From: Melieria omissa
Taxonomy: Eukaryota; Arthropoda; Insecta; Diptera; Ulidiidae
NCBI GenBank assembly: GCA_963971225.1
Contig: OZ020269.1
Coordinates: 99,635,905 to 99,699,904, forward strand
Direction of reading: 5' to 3'
DNA: 64,000 nt
Position numbers and translations under genes: made by a program. The notes under the pieces are model-generated. The model had not been told where the DNA came from and did no database searches. It worked only from the letters and a program-made list of their open reading frames with translations. Positions 11,804 to 22,858 of the stretch are shown in pieces. Position 1 is the stretch's first letter; the number at the start of each line of letters is the position of its first letter.

Positions 11804-12020
11804 CAATGAGAAGAGAAGCCGAAGTAAACAGGGAACAGTAGACAAAGAAGGCGAACAGAAAGGTGCAAAAGAGAGCATGTACACAAATTTTTCAAATTTA
11901 TTCATTACTTAAATGTAAAAGCTGCCTTTTGATTCTGGGGAAACAGATCACCGAGAAGCAATGAGAGTAGGAAGCGAAGTAAACAGTAGACAAAGGAGAC
12001 AGACAGAAAATTGAGGAGGT
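11804..12020. repeat. Local duplication, ~155-bp offset
   Basis: GCAATGAGA..GAAGC.GAAGTAAACAG..AGTAGACAAAG occurs at about 11804 and again at about 11959. A related downstream phrase (TACACAAATTTTTCAA..TTATTCATTAC..AAAT.TA.AAGCTGC) occurs at 11880-11925 and again at 12821-12870. The intervening foldback-arm copies are therefore bracketed by direct repeats. Confidence 0.65.
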
Positions 12021-12060
12021 ACAAGATTTTAAAAAATTATTACTAAAAACAAAAAATTTC

Positions 12061-12480
12061 AAAACACACAAAACAAATCTATATACATACTCGCGAATCA
12101 AGGAGCCAAATGTAGTAAAACTGCGTTTTTAGTTGTTCTCTCTGACATCAAGATTTTTTTTAAAAGGACTTTGAAAATTCAAGGACATGTTTATTTCAAA
12201 AAAATATTTTGAAAATTTAGAGCATTGTAGAATCAAAATATAGGTATCAAATGAAAGATAAACATCCTTAGAACCCTAGAAAATGTAATACTTTGGTACA
12301 AAAGGACGAAGAGATATTAAAAATGTGCTTTTAAAAATTTATACTTGAATATCCTTGGAAATTTCCAATAGTTTTTTTTTTTAAAGAATATTTTAAGGAC
12401 TAATAAGTATGCTACCACATCCTTAAATTTCGTCCTTCTAACTTTCTAGTTTAAGATATCAAATATTTTAAGGAAGTACA
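12061..12480 (+). repeat. Solo copy of foldback-element arm sequence (copy a)
   Basis: The order of landmarks matches the outer part of the left arm at 60.54-60.96 kb: TACTCGC, GCCAAA.GTAGTAAAACTGCG, TTCTCTCTGAC.TCA, AAAAGGACTTTGAAA, GGACATGTTTATTTCAAA, TATCAAATGAAAGA, ACAAAAGGACGAAGAGATAT and CCACATCCT.AA.TTCGTCCTTCTAACTTT. No coding remnant is attached. Confidence 0.85.
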
Positions 12481-12482
12481 CA

Positions 12483-12840
12483 AATTTTTAGTTTTTCTCT
12501 CTGACATCAAGATTTTTTTTTTCAAGGACATGTTTATTTCAAAAAATTATTTTAAAAATTAAGCGCATTGTAGAAAAACAATGTGGGTATCAAATGAAGG
12601 AGTGTTTCTCCTTAGAATCTTAGAAAATTTTATGTTTTGGTACAAAAGGACGAAGAGATATTAAAAATGTCCTTTTAAAAACTTATACGAATATCATTTG
12701 AAATTTCCGATAATATTTTTGGAAAAAAAAAATATTTTAAGGACTAATATGTATACTAACACATCCCTGAATTTCGTCCTTTTACCTTTATTAGTTTGAG
12801 ATATAAAAAATGTTAAAGAAGTACACAAAATTTTCAAGGT
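12483..12840 (+). repeat. Solo copy of foldback-element arm sequence (copy b)
   Basis: This is a second, adjacent direct copy of the same arm sequence. It starts at TTTTTAGTTTTTCTCTCTGACATCA and runs through GGTACAAAAGGACGAAGAG to ATTTCGTCCTTTTACCTTTATTAG. It is tandem with copy a, so the arm sequence has been duplicated in place. Confidence 0.85.
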
Positions 12841-13189
12841 TATTCATTACACAAATATATAAGCTGCATTCTGATTCTGATTCTGAAGAAGCGTCCACGA
12901 AGAACTAAACTAAGTTCCGAAAGAGCTGCTGACTGATTCTCGAATATAAAAACCAACTAGGTAAATCAATTAGCGATGGAACACAGTGGGCCTTGTGACC
13001 TAATTCATGTTCTTGAGATCTCGTTTTGAACCCATTTACCTAACTACTTATTGATCCCTAAAGTTTAGTATAAATAAATCCATTATCCAGCCTAACCTAA
13101 CCTAATCCATTATATTTGCGTGATATCAAGGATTCTATTAAGCATTGTTAGAATAATCCAATCCAACCCAAATATGCACCGTTTCGGTC

Positions 13190-13790
13190 TTCAACTGGTT
13201 GTCATTTTGAAGATAATTCCAATATGGCTTCCTAATAGAAACTCTCGACCTTATTGGCAAAAATCTGCAAGCCGATTTTCACACGTTTTATTTAACTCTT
13301 TCCGACATGAAAATAACAGCCCGCTGTATGAATTGTATGGGCTGTAGTCCAATATATTGGACATTGTGACTGAAAGGGTTAAGGAAAATGCTCCACTAGC
13401 AAAATAATTCGCCCAAAAAGAATTAGGTGGCAATCAATTGATTCCAGATACGAAATTTCAGATGAATAAGAATCTTGTAACCAATCTCCCCAAACTTCTG
13501 TCACTATCGATGTGTTCCTAATGGAACGCAATTTCTCTCCCATTGGTCAAAGCTGGCCACTTCTAGGCAATTGCTAACTTTAGACACTCAAATTGTTGAC
13601 AGTACAGGTTCAAATGGAGGGTTTGGCCATATTTGTCTCCTATTGAAAGTACAGGTTTGAATTAAGAGTTTGGGTACAGAGAAGCAATTCAAGGTGAATG
13701 ATTCCCTGGTAATCGCACCAAACACATAGAGAAACTTTTCAACCCATCAATTCTGGTTTAGCCAACGTTTGTGTCGGCTCACAGCGATTC
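13190..13790 (+). repeat. Dispersed ~0.4-0.6 kb repeat, copy 1
   Basis: Colinear blocks match the reverse complement of 36830-37260. They are CTAAT..AAACTCTCGA.C.TATTGG..AAA (here 13229-13262), GCCGATTTTCACA, CCCATTGGTCAAAGCTGGCCAC (near 13540) and AACGTTTGTGTCGGC (near 13760). The copies are inverted relative to each other and differ in internal indels. No terminal repeats or protein are recognisable, so the family is unclassified. Confidence 0.7.
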
Positions 13791-14055
13791 AACCACGTCT
13801 GTTTGTGTCTGATGTTGTCACAAGGGATCTTTTTATCATTAATCATCATTCGCTTCAGACTGGGATTGATTGTGTTGCCATTTAGACGCGAAGGGAAAAT
13901 GGAAAATCAATCCTTGAGGCTTTGTGTTATCTTGTGTGGAATCCATAAATCCAGCTGCTTTTTTTAACAAACTTTATTCAAGTATTTCTAAATGGAATAT
14001 TGTGTAATTTTCAACTCCTGAGCAATTGAAACTTTGACTACATGATGATCACAAA

Positions 14056-14991
14056 TGACTATTTTCATGATATGGCATATTTTTTCGGTAATGTCCATAG
14101 TTATACCGATGGATCGAAACTGCTTGGTCGGGTGTGCTGTGGAATCTACTCAGAAGCAGTAAACCTTAACTTAAAGCTCTGGCTGCCAGATTACTGTAGT
14201 GTCTTCCAGGTTGAGGTTACAGCAATCTGTACAGCCTCCGATTGGCTCAGGGTAAACAGGATATCGGCTACTGGTATCCTGATCCTAATGGACAACCAAT
14301 CAGCTCTAAGAGCTCTGGATGCGGTCAAAATAACATCAAAGACTGTTCTCAGCTGCAGCAAATCTCTCAACGAAAATGCCAAGCAGCTTCATACTCGCCT
14401 ATGCTGGGTTCCAGGTCATAGGGATATTCCAGGGAACTGTAGAACGGACGAGCTCACGAAACAGAGTACTACTGAGCAGTTAAGCCAAGAGTTGACCACG
14501 CCCGGTGTCCCTCTTCTAACATGTAAACTTCGTATCTATGCGAGCTCTATACACGATACGAATTTAAGTTGGCTCCTTGACGGCAACTTTGGCCAACCTT
14601 AAATCATTGACGTTCTAAAGAACTCCTCTCATTACACAGAGCCCAGTTCAGAACCATGATCGGTGTCCTTACGGGTCACTGCCTCATCGGCACCCACGCA
14701 AAAAGGATGGGCTGTTTTCGAACCACTTCTGTCGCAGCTGTTTGGACGAGGAAGAGGAAGAAAATATTCATCACTTACTAAATAACTATGCTGCTTTATC
14801 CAGAAAATGGCTGACCTACTTAGGCAACTTCTTCTTCGGAAGTCTAGAAGATCTAGCTGATAAGACCGTACGCCATCTACTAAGCTTCGTAAATAGCTTC
14901 AACTGGTTTAATGAGTGAGCGATATGATGCTCGACCTCATGTGCTAAGTGTGCTCCTCCTGGAGCAGCCACACCTACCTACCTACCTGCCT
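14056..14991 (+). mobile_element. 5'-truncated RNase H LINE with TSD and (CCTA)n tail
   Basis: The insert begins inside the RNase H domain and ends with the short tail CCTACCTACCTACCTGCC. The 8-bp sequence ATCACAAA occurs immediately on both sides (14048-14055 and 14992-14999), consistent with a target site duplication; eight bases is a modest match. Just before the tail lies a stem-loop, TGCTCC-TCCT-GGAGCA, followed by GCCAC. The same arrangement is found at 28.36-28.40 kb. Confidence 0.8.
14100..14925 (+). pseudogene. LINE ORF2 remnant: RNase H domain plus C-terminal zinc knuckle
   Basis: The open part (to 14602) is an RNase H type I domain. It shows YTDGSK (first Asp), FQVEVTAI (Glu), MDNQSAL (second Asp) and GHRDIPGNCRTDEL (His and last Asp), so the four carboxylates are all recognisable. 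After a stop at 14600-14602 and frame changes, the C-terminal part follows: VLTGHCLIGTHAKRMG, then CRSCLDEEEEENIHHLL, then YLGNFFFGSLEDL. This layout is known from LOA/R1/I-type LINEs, where RNase H follows the RT domain. RT and endonuclease are missing. At least two frameshifts make it non-functional. Confidence 0.88.
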
Positions 14992-16329
14992 ATCACAAAA
15001 TTGTCTGAAAAGTTTTTTTACTTCAACATCTTCGCCTTCTAATACAATTTAATGTATCAAGATTGCACTTAGAAAACTCGAGATAAAAATAACTAAGGCC
15101 ATCAATTGGAAAATGAATGATGTAATTTTTTTATTTTTTTTTCTCTTTTTGTATGAAATTTTTTTTAAATAGAAAAAAGTTTTTTGGTACAAAATCTTCC
15201 CCTTCTAATACAATTTTAAGTAACCAGATCACACTTGTAAAACTCAAGATAAAAATAACTCAAGCCTTCTATTGCAAAAATAATGAATTTCTTTTTATAT
15301 TCTTAAATATTTTTTATTTTGTAATTTTTATTTAATACCTTGAAAAAATACTGAACCCTTCAATCAAAATTATTATTCAACAACGAGTTACCCAAATTCA
15401 ATTTAATGTTTCAAGGTAGTTTAGGTGCTGTGACCAATGGCTGTGATCCAAACCCCGTTCTCTATTTATTATACAACGAACTTTTTCATCAAGTTTATTG
15501 CATATCGAATAGTTTAAATTGTATCATTTATGCGATTTTTTTCCAATTTATTTCTCTCGCTCTCTCTGTTCCACTGTGCATAGCCGTTCATGTAACAATG
15601 TAACAATGTGTTTGTATACCTTTTGGGTGTGCGAAGTGTTGCATACTTAATGAGTGCAACATATGCGACACACTTTGGATTATAGACACAGTACATGTTC
15701 TTGTTTGTGTATATGTGTGTGTTTTGGTATTATTTTTGTTGTTTTTGTATACATACACTCTGATGTTTGCTTTTGAGTTTTGTTGTTTTCGGTCACAGTT
15801 TTTATATGTGGTTCAAAGTTTTTGTACTTTTTGTAGACTTATTACAAACATATACAATGAGGCAAAAAATAGAAACGGTTTAAGCGGATTAAGCAGATTA
15901 AAGAGGCGTGTTTGCTTTTGGCATACTGCACAAACACACGTAGACTTACACACCCACACAGCAAAGTAAATGTTAGCATTATGGCTGCTGCTCGTCGCTG
16001 CATGTGCGTATTTTTTGTGTATTCTCTTTCATTCACAAACATTTAGCTTGGCATTTTGATAAAAATAACAAAAATGAACTAAAAGAAACACAAACGCTCA
16101 CCAAAGCGTGTGCTTCTTATATGATAAAAAAAATAAAATAAAATAATAAAATTAATTAGCACAGAAGAAATTACTAATTAGTGCAACTTAAGAGCGAATT
16201 ACGGCTCTAAATATAAGTTTTGATAGTCAAAATAAGCTTAACAAAGCTTCTAAATAATCTTAGAGAAAGTGTTTTTTGAAGTTCGATGGTAAAGGAGGAA
16301 CTTATGCCCAGTGCACTAGGAATCATACT

Positions 16330-16770
16330 CTGACCTAGACAGAAGCGCCACTAAGAACACCAAGGACCAGTGGGTCCCTCTGAAAGAGCTCCCTCACGCT
16401 GTGGCCGAACATGAACAAGAGGACTCTGCGAACTTTCTGTGAGAGCTTTGGACACTTGCAGAAGTTCTAGCAGACAGAGTAGGTCCTGGACTACTGTTGC
16501 AACTACTGTCGTAGTTGCAAGGATGATAAGGAAATGGACTTTATGTAGCATGTCCTAAGTGAAGGCCCAGCAATTTAAATCATACGACAACGCTTTTTAG
16601 AAAACTGGAAGTTTGAAGAACTAGGCATGAGAGGCCTTGAACCACTGCAGAATATTGTCAGATTCATTCGAAGCTCATATGGATTTAAACTACTGCAAAA
16701 CACAGAATAAGAGGAGCCTCTGCCACCCTTCTATCGAACAACACAATGAGTCGTTGAGACTTCCGAGTGG
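16330..16770 (+). pseudogene. Heavily decayed LINE C-terminal region
   Basis: A frame with several stops reads CNYCRSCKDDKE near 16500, a degenerate H.L..GPA, then FLENWKFEELGMRGLEPLQNIVRFIRSS. These parallel the zinc knuckle and following segment seen in the LINE remnants at 10.3, 14.7 and 28.1 kb. No RNase H motifs and no clean tail are present. The assignment rests on motif spacing and is tentative. Confidence 0.5.
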
Positions 16771-18175
16771 ACAAGTCAGCATTGTGACCGAACGAAACCT
16801 TTAAAAGTCTTCAAATTTTCTCACAGAAAGTGTTAAATAACTAAAAAAGGCACACACAATAGTGTTTATGGCAATTCACCTCAACATAAAACCCAATTCG
16901 GTGAAAACGTAACTATTCTATTTAATTGAAATTGTTGCTATGCAAAAGTTAAATGCTGCCTACGACATTTGGTCGGAAATGTACTTGTTGACACTGAATA
17001 AATAATGTCAGATAGCAAAATTAATTACTGAGGAGAAGGTTGACAAACTTCTTATGTAAACAAAGGTACACCGCACCCAACCGTGCGTATGAGTAACCAA
17101 ATGTATGAGGCGGCACAATTTTGGTTTTGTTGTTGATGGAAACTCTCGCAAACGAGCAGAAAACTAAGCATTAAAGCAAAGCAAATAACAATGAAAACTC
17201 ACACTCACATCAACATCAACAACAACAACAAAAATTTAGTCTGGCAGAAAACTTAACGGTGACTGCAGAAAAACACAACCAATAAAGTTAAAGGAAAAAA
17301 ACGTGGCATCAAAATTGCTGCCAAAAACAAGTTTGCAACTTAAGTGCAAAGATTTAAAAGCGCACAGATTTAAAAATGTTGACAGGCACGCACAGGTGAA
17401 TGTTAACATAGTGCGAGAGTCAAAGGAAGAATAAACGCCTAACAGCGAAAATCAGTTCAACTATTTACACAACGAATAACAATTTTTTTAATTAGTTATT
17501 GCGCATCTTCCTCAAATTTATTGCATTTAAATTAGTTTTTTCTATTGCACTCAATCTGTCTTCGCCTTTTCAGTCCTTTTCGCCTCTTGGCAATAAAATG
17601 TATCAATGCATACGCGTGTCCTTGTATTTGTGTATGCCGCGTGCATGTTTGAATCCTTTTTCAGCGAAATTGGAAACTTTTTAATTACCTCATAAAATTT
17701 ACATTTATCGCGTTCCATATGGAAAAATGGCCATACACATTGTCTATGTGTGATTTACGCTTAAGCGACACACAAACACACAGCGCCATTCAACCACGTG
17801 AGCATATTATACACTTTGTTGTTGCTTTAAGGCTGCAGCACACGAGCGGAATGTGAAAGTTTTACGAGCTAAGCGACACTTTGCCATCTTCTGGTGATTT
17901 TCCTTTCATTTGTTTTTTTTTCTTTTTTGTTCACATTTGCTACCCAAAAGCAACGTTTGGCCATTTGCCAACACCAGCCAGTGAAGTGGTTTCCTTTTTG
18001 CTGGTAATGGTAAATAGCTGTTATCTACTTTCAGAGATCGTAAACTGTGGCAGCAAATCTTCGCTGTCAATTTGTGTCTACATGAAGCGAGCATTCAATG
18101 CTTTGCTTCACACATTTGCACATAAGTATTTGCCTATTTACACATGTACAAGCACACATACGTATTAATGTACAT

Positions 18176-18193
18176 GTGTGTGTGTGTGTGTGC
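18176..18193 (+). repeat. (GT)n microsatellite
   Basis: Short uninterrupted TG/GT run. Confidence 0.85.
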
Positions 18194-18759
18194 TTTTGTT
18201 TTTATGACACCACACACAAATTTCACACATTTATTTTATGACATTTTTTTCATGCCTTGAACTTTTTTACAGCTCTCCGCCTGATTGATAATTATGACAA
18301 TTGTAATTAATTGTTAGACATTAAAATGTTTACTTTTGCATGATTAATTTGTATTCGGTTGGAATTCAATAAAAATTATGATAAAGCAATAACAATGCGT
18401 TATTATTTGGTTTTAAAATTCAATGTTTTTGTTTTAATTTTAAATCAATTATTCAGTGCTGCACTACAGGTGGTATACGTAACTTTTTGCAATGACATTC
18501 ATTTTGTATGTAATTATTTCATTAGTTCACACGATTTTTAATTTTAGTTTTCACACTAAAAAAAATTTAATTTCGAAAAAAATACAGTACTTTTTAAAGT
18601 ATATTTCATGCATTTTGTAAACAGTTTTTGACCCGAAAGTAGTAAAGTTTTTAAGTACAATTTTTCAAGCAATGTGTATAAAAGTCTTAAAAACAATGCA
18701 GTTTCTGAGAACCCTTTGAGTGGTATGGGATTAGAACATATTTTCTTGGGGGTCTAATC

Positions 18760-21010
18760 TAGTTAAAATGAGATCAGCTGTGAAGTACTCTGTAAGGCGC
18801 AACAATCGGCTGACATATGAATGGCTGGGAAAGTGACTAAGTGTTTGCTTCCTAAAATTTCTTTGTTTTCTAGACCAAATAAACAAAAAGTTGCAGGGTT
18901 TTTTTGGGTAGAAAATTGTTAGGGGAATTCTTTGTAAGGTTCCACCCCATAGCTTTTTTGCGCAAAACTCGTTAGAAAATTAACGTATCGCCAATTTTAA
19001 TATACCGTTAGAAAGAGTATTTAAAGAGCTATGATCCAAGGTAACACTTCATTTGAATTTTTCGTAAATACGATATTTTACAGCCAATTTCCCAAAGTGT
19101 TCAAAATCGACACCCTAAACTTTTTTAATGTGCCACCCCCTAAAAAATCCGCTAAAAACGTAGAAATCTCAAGTAAAAATGCATGATTTAGAAAATGTAC
19201 GAAAGATTATTGAATTTAATTTGAATTGAATAGAAAATAACCGAAAGCAAAATGCAAATTGAATGGTAACGAATAAAACGAATAATTGTATGGAAATTGA
19301 TAAACAAAACTGAACTAATTAATTCCTCATGATAGGATTAGAGAAAAATTGACTAAGAATACTTTACATTCATTGTAATGTCGATTCCGGGCAATAAAAA
19401 GTCATTTTACCGATATAGGATCACAAAACAATGAAAAAAGGGGGGTGGCACCTTACAAAGAAAAAAAGGTGGCACATTTTGACGCCATTTTGGAAATCAT
19501 TGAATAAATGTTCTCTTCTTACGGTATGCTCGAATATTATTTCGGATTATGAAAAACCATTGAAAATTAAGTCCAACACTGATATTTACCTTAGTTTTTT
19601 ATAAGTTTTTGGTTACTTTTTCACCGCAAGAAAAACCTTCAGTTTTAATTTTTATGTTTTTTCTTAACCTAATTTGCCACTTTTATTTACCCAGACCGTG
19701 TTGTTGCGTCTGTTACCTTAAAAACCACATTAAAATTGATGTTGACATATATACCTTAAATGACAATAGGCATTTTTTTCTTGGATTGCTAGAACGTCGA
19801 AATCGAGCAGGGATGGCACCTTACAAAGAGTGGCACCTTACAAAGAATTCCCCTATAGATCAACTAATTGTTTGCTTTCTAGAGCTTCTAAATAAGTTGG
19901 TGTTTATTCTTTCTTTCAATAAAAGAAAAGGGAGCTGTAGAATGCTGATGGGCTTCTACAAGGGACACCTTTTGTTTTAAATCCACCTACATTTGAATGA
20001 AAGGCTGTTAGTGATCAGCTATAAGTTTACCTGATACTGCTTTAAAAAGGTCTCTGGATTTTTCTTCCTTTCAATAAAAAAAATGAAGCTGTAGTCTTTG
20101 TAACGAGAATCGACCAAGAATTTCCTGCCTAGAACTTCAAAATGCTCAGGGGATTTTCTTGTCTTAAGAAATAGAAAACAGAAGAAGTTACAGGATATTG
20201 TTGAGCTTCCAAGCTGAGCAGTTTTTGTTTGCAAACCACATAAATTTGATTAGAGGTTTCTAAGTTCGAATTTATATCTAAGAGTTTGTTTTTTAAGCTT
20301 CGAAAAGTTATGCGGATTTTCATGTCTTTAGTTAGAAGGAAGAAGAAGCTGCAGGATGCTTTTGAACCTTTCTGTTTGAAATCTACCTAAATTTGAGTGA
20401 AAGGCTGTTAGAGACCGACTAAGAGTTTTCTTTCTGGAACTTCAAAATGCTCCGGAATTTTCTTTTCTTTAGATAAAAAGAAAAAGAAGAAAGTGCAAAC
20501 CACATAAAATTATCGGCTGCTGGATACTGACTAAGAGTTTGCTTTTTACACTTCAAAAAGTTCTGTGTATTTTCTTGTTTTTGTCTCTTCCGGGTGCTGT
20601 AGGATCCTGTTGAGTCGTTCTGTTTGCATTCTATCTATATTTGAATGGGAAGCTGCAAAAGACCAACTAAGAGTTTTCTTCCTAGAACTACAAAATGGTC
20701 TGAGGATTTTCTTATCTTTAGATTAAAAAAAAGAAGAAGAAGTTACAGGATACTGTTGAGCCTCCAAACTAAGAACTTTTCGTTTGCAAACCACATAAAA
20801 TGGGATTAGAGCCTCCTGGCTTCTAACTAAGAATTTGTCTGTAAAGTTTGTAGATTTCCTTGTCTTTAGTTATCATTAAAAAGAAGAAGAAGCTGCAAGT
20901 TGCTGTGTAGCCGTTACATGCAAAAGTTTATGTTTGCAATCTACCTAGAATTGTATGAAAAGCCTAAGACTAAAGATTAAGCATTCACTTTCGAAATGTT
21001 TTGAAAAAGT
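18760..21010. repeat. Degenerate ~150-bp satellite, partly alternating A/B units
   Basis: Units carry the phrases GACTAAGAGTTT.CTT...GAACTTCAAAATG, GATTTTCTTGTCTTTAG, and either GAAGCTGCAGGATG (type A) or GAAGTTACAGGATA.TGTTGAGC (type B). Type A-like units lie near 19932, 20344, 20596 and 20889. Type B-like units lie near 20184, 20490 and 20737. From 20344 onward the types alternate with an A-to-A spacing of roughly 250-290 bp. A unit fragment at 18820-18900 is separated from the rest by the TIR element at 18922-19853, which inserted into the array. Related phrases may continue to 23260. Confidence 0.75.
18922..19853. mobile_element. 932-bp TA-flanked TIR element, non-autonomous
   Basis: The ends are inverted repeats starting GGGGAATTCTTTGTAAGGT; the 23-bp right copy matches the left with one difference. 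Both sides are flanked by TA (18920-18921 and 19854-19855). The motif GGCACCTTACAAAGA is repeated subterminally (twice at the right end and once near 19447), and GGTGGCAC recurs near 19470. No transposase-like frame exists inside. TA duplication suggests a Tc1/mariner-superfamily-mobilised element, but the superfamily is inferred from the target site only. It interrupts a satellite unit. Confidence 0.85.
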
Positions 21011-21695
21011 CAACGAAATTTTTCCTTCGTTATTTAGAGAGAAGAGTGAAAGACCTACGAGATATTCTGAGCCTCGAGTACACGGCACACGATAAATTTA
21101 AAATGATAAAGAAAATAAAAAAATAAAAACTAAAAAATAAAATAAATTCAAAAAGCTTACCAATCAGTTCGGTATGTAGAGCTTTCGGAAGACTATAGTA
21201 AAAATTATTTTCTATAAATACAGAACGAATGCATGTGATGCACAAGGAGATTGAAACTGTATTGGCGGCATGACAACATTGCAACATTACAAATAAGTGC
21301 CACCAACTACGCCGGAAATGCAAAAAAGCTGCAAGACGTTCAGAGCTAAAAGCTTCAAAGCGGGTTTGAAATAAAGGGGAAGCAATTACGAAAATCAGTT
21401 GTAAAGAGCTATAGGACTATTTTAGCCTCTTAGGCAATGACGCAGGTAATGACTCGTGAAAATGGCAAGCAATATTTTTCTATAAAAATATTAAAAATAT
21501 TTTACATATGTCTGTGCTGCTTTTTCTTGTATTAAGTTGACATGGTAATGTATAGTTATGGATTTCATGTATTGAACTTTGTGAGCTATTTGATTGGATA
21601 TTTTAGAATCTCTACGGATTGGTGCACAACTGGCAAGAAAGCCTCTAAAAGAAAAAAAGAATGAGACTAAAAAGAGCTTTCAATATTCCATAAGT

Positions 21696-22858
21696 GGCTG
21701 TGTTGTCATGAGAACCAAATCGATACACACCATCTCTTCATCGATTACAAGGCAGCATTCGATAGCCCGATAAGGGATCGCCTATATGCCGCATTGTCTG
21801 AACTTGGTATCCCTGCAAAGCTCGTTAGACTTTGCAGAGCGACGTTGAGCAATACGCGCAGCTCCGTCAAGGTTGGAAGTGACCTCTCCGACCCCTTTGA
21901 TACCGTTCGAGGTTTCAGACAGGGCGATCCTTTGTCCTGCGACCTCTTCAACTTCACCATGGAGAGTGTTCTGCGCAAGGCCGGTGTACATCGTAATGGC
22001 ACAATTTTCAACAAAAGTGTCCAGCTCCTTGCTTACGCTGATGATATTGATGTCATCGGACGTAACAAGCGAGATGTCACCGCTGCCTTTGCGGCTATCG
22101 AAAGAGAATCTGCCAAAATGGGTCTGGTGGTAAATGAGGGCAAGACGAAGTATATGCTGTCTACACGCAGGGACTCGCAGCGGCTAGGGTCTCACGTCGA
22201 GGCCGACAGGTATGCTTTTGAAGTTGTCAAGGAATTCGTCTACCTTCAACAGCAGCAATGATGTCAGTCTGGAGATAAAGCGAAGGATAACTCTTGCCAA
22301 CAGGTGCTACTACGGTCTCGGTAGGCAATTGAGAAGTAGAGACCTCTCTCGACCGACAAAACTTTCACTCTATAGGACGCTTATCTTGCCCGTGCTCCTC
22401 TATGGCGCTGAAGCATGGACAATGACACGAAACGACATAGCGGCCCTTGGAGTGTTCGAAAGGAAGGTGCTTCGCAAAATCTTCGGCCCTGTTCGGGTTG
22501 GTGACGACTATCGCATACGAACCAATAACGAGCTGTATGAGCTGTATAAGGACATGGACGTAGCGCAGCGAATTAACATCCAGCGGCTACGCTGGCTCGG
22601 TCATGTCTGCCGCATGGACGACGAAGCTCCGGCGAAAAAGGTATTCGATGCGATGGTTGGAGGTCGACGGCGAAGAGGGAGGCCGTGTCTCCGGTGGAAG
22701 GACCAAGTGGAAGAGGCCCTGGTATCTCTTGGTGTGACCAACTGGAGAAGGCGCGCGCAAAGCAGAGGCGCCTGGAGAGAAGTTTTGCGGCAGGCCGTAA
22801 CCCGATAACGGGTTGTTATGGCCAGTTAAGTAAGTAAGTAAGTAGGCTGTGTTGTCAT
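21696..22858 (+). mobile_element. 5'-truncated RTE-like LINE with 14-bp TSD (copy B)
   Basis: GGCTGTGTTGTCAT is present immediately before (21696-21709) and after (22845-22858) the insert, a perfect 14-bp target site duplication. The insert at 21710-22844 starts within the RT domain and ends in a TAAG tandem tail (22827-22842). Short tandem 3' tails instead of poly(A) are usual for RTE-type elements. The insertion interrupts a local repeat unit whose other copies lack it. Confidence 0.93.
21712..22806 (+). pseudogene. RTE-like non-LTR reverse transcriptase, C-terminal two thirds
   Basis: Reading begins at FIDYKAAFDS (RT motif A), then ELGIPAKLVRLC, FRQGDPLSC (motif B), LLAYADDIDVIGR (motif C, catalytic YADD) and NEGKTKYM. 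The C-terminal region follows, with YGAEAWTMTR, FERKVLRKIFGPV, NELYELYKDM, LRWLGHVCRMD and RRRRGRPCLRW, closing near 22806. An 11-nt deletion near 22243, relative to copy C at 48123, shifts the frame, so the protein splits into two frames. Only this one shift is evident, so the copy is fairly young. The C-terminal LRWLGHV..RM block is typical of RTE/CFDP2-like elements; clade assignment is from memory of those motifs. Confidence 0.88.

Noticed and set aside
11486..11905. 139-residue minus-strand frame with Cys/Ser/Thr-rich composition
   Set aside because: It overlaps CA-rich sequence and lacks domain features or splice context; homopolymer-like composition explains it.
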